Shown here one piece after another: positions 1 through 5,117 of a DNA stretch of 5,117 bases. Source of the DNA: an uncultured Sphingorhabdus sp. (GTDB taxonomy: Bacteria > Pseudomonadota > Alphaproteobacteria > Sphingomonadales > Sphingomonadaceae). The number at the start of each line of letters is the position of its first letter. Positions within the stretch are counted from its first letter, which is position 1. The stretch lies in assembly GCA_937873665.1 (NCBI GenBank), contig CALMYW010000101.1:1-5117 (forward strand). Direction: 5' to 3'. A model generated the notes under the pieces. It saw nothing but the letters and a program-made list of their open reading frames with translations. It was not told the origin of the DNA and ran no database searches. A program made the position numbers and the translations under genes.

Positions 1-216
1 GCCGCCATCGGGCAGTTTGCAGGTGGCGGCGGCAAAGGCACCCGCGGTGCCGCGCCCCTTGTCATTGTTGCGACCAATCAGTGCGAGAAACCCCGCGGCG
101 ACCGCCGACAGATCGACTGAGTAGGTCGCAAACAATGCGAGCTTGACCGTCTCCAGTCGCCCTGGCCGCATCTCGTCGAGATAGGGTTGCCCGGACCATG
201 CCTGAGGATCGCTCAT
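1..216 (-). CDS. N-terminal fragment of a probable phospholipase-D-like (PLD/HKD) family protein; 3' end outside the window
   Basis: Translation from the ATG at 216 gives 72 residues without a stop, beginning M-S-D-P-Q-A-W-S-G-Q-P-Y-L-D-E-M-R-P and continuing with A-T-Y-S-V-D-L-S-A-V-A, then L-A-L-I-G-R-N-N-D-K-G-R-G. A start of this type, R-P-x-G, then a T-Y-S-V-D-L strand, then L-A-L-x-G-R, resembles the lead-in of PLD-superfamily DNA-processing proteins found beside helicases in bacterial defence clusters. The diagnostic H-x-K motifs would lie further along, outside the window, so the assignment rests on resemblance only. The start is firm: GGAGG at ideal spacing and a four-base ATGA overlap with the DUF6361 stop. 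It is the last gene visible in the operon. The reading frame is near certain; the family is tentative. Confidence 0.65.
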   Translation of the reverse strand, partial: MSDPQAWSGQPYLDEMRPGRLETVKLALFATYSVDLSAVAAGFLALIGRNNDKGRGTAGAFAAATCKLPDGG

Positions 217-1466
217 GCGACGTCCTCCAGATCGCGCAGGAGCCGCTTCACATTCCCCCAGCGATAGTGGAGTGGCTCTGCGCGGCCATGGTGCTCGCCT
301 TGCCATTCCATACGCCGGTCGACGCCGAACTGATTGCTGGCAAGACGCGCGCGATTGTCTTTCCTGCTGACTTCCGCCCGTGCGTACACTTCGAGAAGCT
401 GCATGGGGTCCTTGCCATTCGCCCTGATCCAGGTCGAAGTTTCTTTCAACACACCCTCCACCGCAGGCGGGAGGTGGCCGATTTCGGCGAGAAACAGGTC
501 CATATCCAGCCGAGCGGCCTGTTTGCCCCATTGCTCGATCGCGTCGTTCAGTGCGGCGCGGTGCAAACTGGGTTGTGGTCGCTTGTCGCGGGTTTCCTTG
601 AGCGTCTCGACCTGAGCCGCATAGATCGCCCTGCCTATGGCCGAAAGCGCGGCGGCCTGGCCGGCCCGCTTCAGCATGGCCGCTTCCCTGCCGGCGAGGG
701 CTAGGATTTCGTTGTCCCAGCAGTGATCTGCCTCGCCTAGTGATTTTCCAACCAATTTCGACAAGAGCGACGGCTCACTTGGATCGGTCGGCGAGCGAAC
801 GGCGCGGAGTTTGGTCGCGAGGTAGATCTGCTCTTGGGGTAAAAGGTCGAGCGCTAGTTTTCCTTGGTCATCCTTCGAATACCGGTCATTCCAGTCACCC
901 CAAGTATCCCAGCCTTTAGGTGCATCGATCAGCCCCGCGATGGGCCAGGTGACTGTTTCTAGGGGCTTTCCGTCATCGTCATGGTGCGCGCGCTTGCTTG
1001 ACGCTGCCAGGAGCTTCGCCATGTCCGAGCGGCTCCACGGCCGGCCATCCGGGCGGGCGCCGATCAGTCCCCATTTGGTGAGCGCCGTCCAATAGACATA
1101 GGCCGGCGGCTGACTGATCGTGCGGGGGAAGACCTCTCCTCCGATCACGCCATCCTTCTCGCCGCCAACACCCTCGACATATTTGAGCCGGCCGGTCAGC
1201 TCATGTTCGAGATCAGAAAAGGCTTGGCCAAAGTCCTTGGGAACAGGGCGTTTCGTCCGCAGGCTTTGATAAAGCCAGGGGATGAGAAGCGCGTAGCGCA
1301 GGCGTGTGTGCAGAACCGATGTGCCGGGGAAGAAGTGATCTGCGTAACGCTGGTGGACGATGAGGAAACCAACCTCATCGCGCACGCCCGCCGCGCCGCC
1401 GAACATCATCTGTTCGGCCTGGCCCAGCGCTTTGCGCGATAAGAAAGTAAACCCAAAAGTTGACAC
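213..1466 (-). CDS. DUF6361 family protein, function unknown
   Basis: With the GTG at 1466 the product is 417 residues; the GTG at 1481 would add five. The N-terminus reads M-S-T-F-G-F-T-F-L-S and is followed near residues 45-66 by F-F-P-G-T-S-V-L-H-T-R-L-R-Y, then L-L-I-P-W-L-Y. That F-P-G-T-S...T-R...R-Y...P-W-x-Y pattern is what I recall as the hallmark of DUF6361, usually about 400 residues long. No catalytic motif I can name, signal peptide or membrane segment is evident. The C-terminal half is helical and rich in Ala, Arg and Lys, ending W-G-N-V-K-R-L-L-R-D-L-E-D-V-A, so a soluble, possibly nucleic-acid-associated protein is plausible. It lies about 60 bases after the helicase stop and overlaps the next start by ATGA, suggesting it works with both neighbours. 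Family call is from memory and was not searched. Confidence 0.75.
   Translation of the reverse strand: MSTFGFTFLSRKALGQAEQMMFGGAAGVRDEVGFLIVHQRYADHFFPGTSVLHTRLRYALLIPWLYQSLRTKRPVPKDFGQAFSDLEHELTGRLKYVEGVGGEKDGVIGGEVFPRTISQPPAYVYWTALTKWGLIGARPDGRPWSRSDMAKLLAASSKRAHHDDDGKPLETVTWPIAGLIDAPKGWDTWGDWNDRYSKDDQGKLALDLLPQEQIYLATKLRAVRSPTDPSEPSLLSKLVGKSLGEADHCWDNEILALAGREAAMLKRAGQAAALSAIGRAIYAAQVETLKETRDKRPQPSLHRAALNDAIEQWGKQAARLDMDLFLAEIGHLPPAVEGVLKETSTWIRANGKDPMQLLEVYARAEVSRKDNRARLASNQFGVDRRMEWQGEHHGRAEPLHYRWGNVKRLLRDLEDVA
224..228 (-). promoter_or_regulatory. Ribosome binding site (GGAGG) inside the end of the DUF6361 gene
   Basis: GGAGG lies seven bases upstream of the ATG at 216-214 and is embedded in the last codons of the preceding gene. 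Together with the ATGA stop/start overlap it fixes the downstream start and indicates translational coupling. Confidence 0.75.
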
Positions 1467-1474
1467 GAAGCCTG

Positions 1475-1479
1475 CTCCC
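1475..1479 (-). promoter_or_regulatory. Ribosome binding site deciding the GTG start at 1466
   Basis: On the minus strand GGGAG is followed by eight bases (CAGGCTTC) and GTG at 1466-1464. The alternative in-frame GTG at 1481 has no purine-rich sequence upstream. Starting at 1466 gives M-S-T-F-G, the form I expect for the start of DUF6361 proteins. Confidence 0.5.
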
Positions 1480-1529
1480 ACGGCGTGGTAAAATTTCTGT
1501 CTCAGGAAGGTTTCCGATGCCTGACGGTA

Positions 1530-4500
1530 TCATTCACTACCAATAATTTTCAACCTCATGGCGCGGGTTTCGAGCAAATAGGTCTCGACGCCGGCAAGCA
1601 GATGCAAGCCTTCTTCACTGATGGCTTGTCGCGATAGCCCCGGCTGCACAATTCGGACGTCGAACTCGAAGCGGTGATCTTGCCACCCGACCTTGAGCTT
1701 CTTGATCGCGGCGGCTGAGCCCTGCTCGATTCGCGAGCTGAGACTTCGGTCGCGGCGCATCTTTTCGCGTCGCAGCATGTGTTGAAGCATGCGGTTTGGC
1801 CGGTCGCGCCACCGAGCGGATTTCTGAGCCTGTCCGCAAACCTCATAAAGGTCTCCGAGGCGCGCACCTGGCGTATCCGCCCCTGAATATTTGCAGTGGT
1901 ACAGGGTCACGGAAACGACGCTGTCAGTTATGCGCAGCGCCACGACATCGGCGATTTCGCCTTTGCCATCATCGTCGAAGATCACGTCATAGGGATCTGG
2001 GTCGGCCAACAGGGTGTCGATGACCAGACGCTGGACAGAGTCAGCGCGCTTGTCCGTGCCCTGGGATTCGACGCGAATATTGGCCTTTGACCAATCCCAT
2101 GCCTCGATCTTGTCTGACGGGTACGGCTCGATCGTTTCGCCCTCGGGCAGGGTGTAGAGATGGCTGTAGATGAGAAGCGAGCCATCACCGAAGTCGATCT
2201 GAGGTGAGTCCTCGCCGAAGGATTCCGAGAGCTTCTGGACCTTGCCGCCGATCTTGATCGTCGCCTTGGGGCCGGCGCGTTGGGGGTAACGGGCGTGGCC
2301 GTCGCTGAAGACGATCTCGAACTCGGCCGCGTGGTCGTCGCTTCGCACGGCGAAGCGCAGCGGCCCGGTGCGCGCGTTATCGAGCAACTCGATATCGCAT
2401 TCGGCGAAGGTTACCGGCACATCGCCAAACGAGATCTCAATCCGCTCCTCGAACTGCGTGATCAGAGATTCAGGCCAATGGATCGCCACGGGCGGAACAG
2501 CCGGTCGTTGGCTGATCTGGTGGGGGCGCATCGCGCTCTTGAAGACGCCGTCGGTCGTGATGCTGGGATCGTTCACCGTGCGGCCGACATCCTGACACCA
2601 GTCCACCCAGTCGGTCAGGTCATGGACCTTGGCGCTGGACCAGAACTTGCCCTTGGCCGAGCATCCCCGTGAAGCAGGAAGGCCTTCGAGGAAGCCGGTG
2701 GCGAAGATATTGTTCTTTATCCTCGACTGGGACTTCGCGCTGTCGAGGCCATCGGCGACATCCACGCCCATATACATCGAATAGCGGACGCCTCGTCCCT
2801 GATGGTGGGTGAGGCCGAGATTGCGCAGAATGAGCCGCTTGAACCCGTGGAGGCTGCGGAACACTTCCTCGCCTTCCACGCGGCGCGTCGTATCGCCACA
2901 AACCGCCTTTGCGAGCCGGTCAAACGGCCCCTTGGCAGAACTGCTGATATAGAGCACGCCGCTTGCCTGATCCCAGTGAAGCATGTGCAGGTCCCAGGTG
3001 ACGTTCACCGCCTGCTGCGCGGAGGTCCAGCGTGCCTGCTCCTCCGCCCGCGTCACGAAGATCGCAACCCGTTGATGCGGGTTGAGCTTCATGCCGAGAT
3101 AGACGCCGGGGTCGTAGAGTTCTTCTGCGCGAAAGGGATCCCAAGCGTCGCAAGAGGTCCGGTACAGGACCGCGTTCATTTTCGGTTCCAGGGTCTGGAG
3201 CGGAATGTCGCTCAGATCTCCCGAAAAGCCCTTGAACATTTCCGCGCGGCGAACCTGGCGTTCGATCTTTGCGGAACTGAGCGCCTCCACCAACGCATTC
3301 CAGTCGGCGTCTTCGGCGTAGAGCTTGGCCAGCGCGCGATCGACATCGTCGATGCCGGTATTGGCGATCACCGTGGCATCACCCAGCCTCGGGTCCTGGC
3401 GGGTGAAGCGGCCGACGAACTGGATCGTCACCGCAACGCTCTTGTGATGATCGTGCAATGCAGCGATCTTCAGCTCGGGCAGGTCGAAGCCCTCGCCGAG
3501 CATATCGACGCAAACGATGATCCGGCTCTCAAAACGGCGTAGCGCGGCAAGATTTTCGCGCCGTTCCTTCAGTGATTGCTGGCTGTGGACTATGACTGGC
3601 CGAAAGTCTGGATAGATCGCCGCATAGAGCCTGTGCAGGTGCTTGGCGCGTTCGATCGTGTTGCAGCGGGCCATCGCAAGATGATTGAGGCCAGCATCCA
3701 GGTCGGTGGCGAGCACTTCGCCGAGCTTGTCGATGATGGCCTGGTCCGCGTCAGGCTGGTCCAGACCGAAGACTGCTTCGAAGCGGATCGGCTTGAAATA
3801 GCCCTCCTGCTGCGCCTTTTTTAGCGGGTAGGTGTAAATGAACTCGCCATCGACGCGGCCTCCGTCCTCGCGAAACGGCGTAGCGGTGAACTGGATCACT
3901 GGGATTGGTGGCTCGTGCTCGACGAAGAGCCCGCGGAAGGACTTCCACGTCCGTGCCCCGATATGATGCGCCTCGTCGATAAAGAGCGCTGAGGCGCGGG
4001 CCGCCATCCGCTCCTGCACCGGTGCCTCGGCGCGGCCAGCGATCTGCATCGTGGTGACAATGACATTGGCGCTGTCGAAGATTTCATCGACTTCGGCCTG
4101 GCTGGTCGGAATATGCGAGAGCCGCATGACCAAAGGGAAGGCTGCGGTCTCATCGAGGCATTTCTGCTGCTTCAGGACGCCGAAGGTCTCGAATTTGCTC
4201 GCGATCTGCTCGCGTAGCGCGTCGGTCGGCACCACCACCAGCAGGCGTTCGAACCGCTGGTTGGCATTGAGCGCCAGCATTGTCTCGGTCTTGCCCGTGC
4301 CCGTCGGCATGACGATGGTGGCCGGATCGGTCGATCGCGTCGCGTGGGCAAGCGCGGCATGAAGCGCGCCGATCTGTGGACGCCGCAAGCCAGGCTGCGC
4401 CGGCTGACCGTCCGCCGCAGCTCGTCCCTCGCGCAGATGAATCGCGTCGATCCAGGAAGCGGAGACAGCCTTCAAGCGCTCGCTGCGCGCGGAACAATCC

Positions 4501-4772
4501 AGCGTGTCGATGCTGGTGGGCGGTACATTCATCCACCGGCCTTCACCCAGTTCGAGCGCCGCAGCGATCCGTTCCGGCTCCGTTGCGCCGGGCACAAGGA
4601 GAATGAGATCGGCTTCCAATGGCGTGGTCGTCTTCGCGCTGATGATCTTCAGAATCTCGCCGGATTCCAGGGTCGTCTCGTGACCATTGACGCGGCGGAT
4701 GGCGAAGGGGCGCAGTCGGCACCGCACACGCTTCGCCGGAACAGCCAACTGACGCACAGGGCTTCCCAGCAC
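1530..4772 (-). CDS. Superfamily 2 DEAH-box helicase (ResIII/SSL2-like) with a C-terminal PD-(D/E)XK-like nuclease domain
   Basis: This 1080-residue protein (GTG start at 4772) should be a cytoplasmic ATP-dependent DNA translocase or helicase. All superfamily 2 motifs are present: a Q-motif-like L-R-R-P-Q at 129-133, Walker A M-P-T-G-T-G-K-T at 155-162 (K161), motif Ia V-V-V-P-T-D at 179-184, Walker B D-E-A-H at 266-269, motif III T-A-T-P at 296-299, motif IV around V-I-V-H-S at 393-397, motif V near G-E-G-F-D at 426-430, and motif VI Q-F-V-G-R-F-T-R at 451-458 with both arginines. Residues about 500-900 match nothing I recognise. Residues about 915-1000 look nuclease-like: D942 in G-E-I-A-D, then Y-H-C-K-Y-S with H959 and K961, then a Q-A-Q-K-S helix at 981-985. 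The GTG at 4772 lacks a good ribosome binding site, so the true N-terminus is probably at 4867, about 32 residues further upstream, through a frameshift. Helicase assignment is near certain; the nuclease is an inference. Confidence 0.92.
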   Translation of the reverse strand: MLGSPVRQLAVPAKRVRCRLRPFAIRRVNGHETTLESGEILKIISAKTTTPLEADLILLVPGATEPERIAAALELGEGRWMNVPPTSIDTLDCSARSERLKAVSASWIDAIHLREGRAAADGQPAQPGLRRPQIGALHAALAHATRSTDPATIVMPTGTGKTETMLALNANQRFERLLVVVPTDALREQIASKFETFGVLKQQKCLDETAAFPLVMRLSHIPTSQAEVDEIFDSANVIVTTMQIAGRAEAPVQERMAARASALFIDEAHHIGARTWKSFRGLFVEHEPPIPVIQFTATPFREDGGRVDGEFIYTYPLKKAQQEGYFKPIRFEAVFGLDQPDADQAIIDKLGEVLATDLDAGLNHLAMARCNTIERAKHLHRLYAAIYPDFRPVIVHSQQSLKERRENLAALRRFESRIIVCVDMLGEGFDLPELKIAALHDHHKSVAVTIQFVGRFTRQDPRLGDATVIANTGIDDVDRALAKLYAEDADWNALVEALSSAKIERQVRRAEMFKGFSGDLSDIPLQTLEPKMNAVLYRTSCDAWDPFRAEELYDPGVYLGMKLNPHQRVAIFVTRAEEQARWTSAQQAVNVTWDLHMLHWDQASGVLYISSSAKGPFDRLAKAVCGDTTRRVEGEEVFRSLHGFKRLILRNLGLTHHQGRGVRYSMYMGVDVADGLDSAKSQSRIKNNIFATGFLEGLPASRGCSAKGKFWSSAKVHDLTDWVDWCQDVGRTVNDPSITTDGVFKSAMRPHQISQRPAVPPVAIHWPESLITQFEERIEISFGDVPVTFAECDIELLDNARTGPLRFAVRSDDHAAEFEIVFSDGHARYPQRAGPKATIKIGGKVQKLSESFGEDSPQIDFGDGSLLIYSHLYTLPEGETIEPYPSDKIEAWDWSKANIRVESQGTDKRADSVQRLVIDTLLADPDPYDVIFDDDGKGEIADVVALRITDSVVSVTLYHCKYSGADTPGARLGDLYEVCGQAQKSARWRDRPNRMLQHMLRREKMRRDRSLSSRIEQGSAAAIKKLKVGWQDHRFEFDVRIVQPGLSRQAISEEGLHLLAGVETYLLETRAMRLKIIGSE

Positions 4773-4867
4773 CTTGCCGTCAACGGCAAGCCGAGCCGGC
4801 AGCAGGAGTTCGATCTCGGGGTTGAAGAGATCGTCCTGGTGCCGGTGGGGCGCTTGCGGGAGGCCAT
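4773..4867 (-). other. Probable N-terminal coding extension of the DEAH helicase, disrupted by an apparent -1 frameshift
   Basis: The ATG at 4867 opens a frame that begins M-A-S-R-K-R-P and then turns into low-quality sequence rich in T, R, S and C, which stops at 4649. The frame used by the helicase body stays open upstream of its GTG at 4772. There it reads H-R-H-Q-D-D-L-F-N-P-E-I-E-L-L-L-P-A-R-L and then A-V-D-G-K before the GTG, which looks like genuine protein running smoothly into the body. The two frames differ by one base. Adding a single C to the CCCC run near 4847-4850 would join M-A-S-R-K-R-P to H-R-H-Q-D-D and give an uninterrupted protein of 1112 residues. Whether this is a real mutation, a sequencing error or programmed slippage cannot be told from the sequence. 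Confidence 0.6.
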
Positions 4868-4872
4868 CGTTT

Positions 4873-4880
4873 CTCCCTCC
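4873..4880 (-). promoter_or_regulatory. Strong ribosome binding site ahead of the ATG at 4867
   Basis: On the minus strand the gap after the upstream stop codon reads GGAGGGAG, followed by AAACG and then ATG at 4867-4865. It is a near-perfect anti-Shine-Dalgarno match at good spacing. It argues that translation of the large helicase starts at 4867, although that ATG is not in the frame of the helicase body. Confidence 0.75.
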
Positions 4881-4881
4881 G

Positions 4882-5117
4882 TCAGGCTGCCACGGTCTGT
4901 GGCGAGGGCGAGACGACGATGACCGTTCCCTTCGTCATCAGGACGATGAGCCCGCGCTCGGCGCTGGTCATGTCGAGATAGGCCCGTACCTGAGCCCGAT
5001 AGTGTTCGAGCGCCTTGTCGTCAGGGTTCACATCGCTTTTCCAGTCCACCACCACGACCGGCCGGCCGTCGACGTCGACGGTCAGGGCGTCGGCGATCCC
5101 GGCCGTCACGGTCTCCA
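4882..5117 (-). CDS. C-terminal fragment of a UvrD/RecB (AddA)-type helicase-nuclease; 5' end outside the window
   Basis: The reading frame is open from the window edge to a TGA at 4882-4884, leaving about 78 C-terminal residues. The GTG at 5109 is an internal codon, not a start, because the frame continues upstream as E-T-V. The fragment carries the closing signature of RecB/AddA-family PD-(D/E)XK nucleases. A G-I-A-D-A-L strand supplies an acidic residue, followed by V-V-V-V-D-W-K-S-D, the equivalent of the family's vvDyKtd with the D-x-K catalytic pair. A helix H-Y-R-A-Q-V-R-A-Y-L then matches the family Y-x-x-Q-x-x-x-Y motif. In known members this domain ends a superfamily 1 UvrD-like helicase and cuts DNA during end processing. 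The helicase part is not visible here, so a stand-alone or Cas4-like nuclease remains possible. It is the most upstream gene seen in the operon and ends 14 bases before the next ATG. Confidence 0.8.
   Translation of the reverse strand, partial: ETVTAGIADALTVDVDGRPVVVVDWKSDVNPDDKALEHYRAQVRAYLDMTSAERGLIVLMTKGTVIVVSPSPQTVAA

Noticed and set aside
198..704. Plus-strand open frame of 168 codons opposite the DUF6361 gene
   Set aside because: It is antisense to a well-supported gene, has no convincing ribosome binding site and resembles no family. It is treated as a shadow.
1504..1526. Short inverted repeat (TCAGG / CCTGA on the minus strand) between the helicase and DUF6361 genes, considered as a terminator or attenuator
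   Set aside because: The stem is only five base pairs with a 13-base loop and no T-run follows, so it is too weak to call.
1481..1533. ATG at 1533 overlapping the helicase stop (ATGA) as the DUF6361 start
   Set aside because: It is one frame off from the DUF6361 body, lacks a good ribosome binding site and runs into a stop after about 50 codons. The GTG at 1466 with GGGAG upstream is better.
2802..3542. Plus-strand open frame of 246 codons opposite the helicase gene
   Set aside because: It lies entirely inside a helicase with intact motifs. Long antisense open frames are expected in GC-rich genes, and the product shows no recognisable motif.
4344..4922. Plus-strand open frame of 192 codons across the junction of the two helicase-related genes
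   Set aside because: It crosses the ribosome binding site and start region of the minus-strand operon and has an Arg-rich, motif-free product typical of antisense frames.
1..5117. Match to DISARM, Dpd, Mokosh or Druantia systems
   Set aside because: Some parts are shared in type (DEAH helicase, PLD-like protein, UvrD-like nuclease), but the visible gene set lacks a methyltransferase, DUF1998, dpdA-like or DruE-like gene, and DUF6361 is not part of those systems as I know them.

Overview
The window looks like part of a bacterial chromosome or large accessory element. It is GC-rich by eye, with strong G/C preference at third codon positions, pointing to a high-GC Pseudomonadota. An alphaproteobacterium is my guess from codon use and protein style; nothing in the sequence proves it. 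All convincing genes lie on the minus strand and are packed almost without gaps, so they read as one operon transcribed from high to low coordinates.

In order of transcription there are four genes. (1) 4882-5117 is the C-terminal end of a protein with a RecB/AddA-type PD-(D/E)XK nuclease signature, most likely the tail of a UvrD-family helicase-nuclease. (2) 1530-4772, probably really starting at 4867, is a large superfamily 2 DEAH helicase of at least 1080 residues. All its helicase motifs are intact and a nuclease-like fold appears near its C-terminus. (3) 213-1466 is a DUF6361-type protein of unknown function, recognised by its N-terminal FPGTS...TR.RY...PW.Y signature. (4) 1-216 is the N-terminus of a further protein, running off the window, that resembles the start of phospholipase-D-like (PLD/HKD) nuclease-family proteins.

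Translation appears coupled through the operon. A strong ribosome binding site lies in the 14-base gap between genes 1 and 2, genes 3 and 4 share an ATGA overlap preceded by GGAGG, and genes 2 and 3 are about 60 bases apart.

The best reading is a multi-gene DNA-processing module: two helicases, two or three candidate nuclease activities and one protein of unknown role. This composition is typical of anti-phage or anti-plasmid defence islands, but it does not match a named system that I can identify confidently. Defence is an inference from composition, not something the sequence demonstrates.

The most notable local anomaly is at the start of the large helicase. The good ribosome binding site and ATG (4867) are one frame off from the body, while the body frame continues with plausible protein sequence right back to that point. 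This suggests a one-base deletion, a sequencing error in a C-run, or a programmed frameshift. There are no RNA genes, insertion sequences, CRISPR arrays or gene-free stretches over 300 bases.
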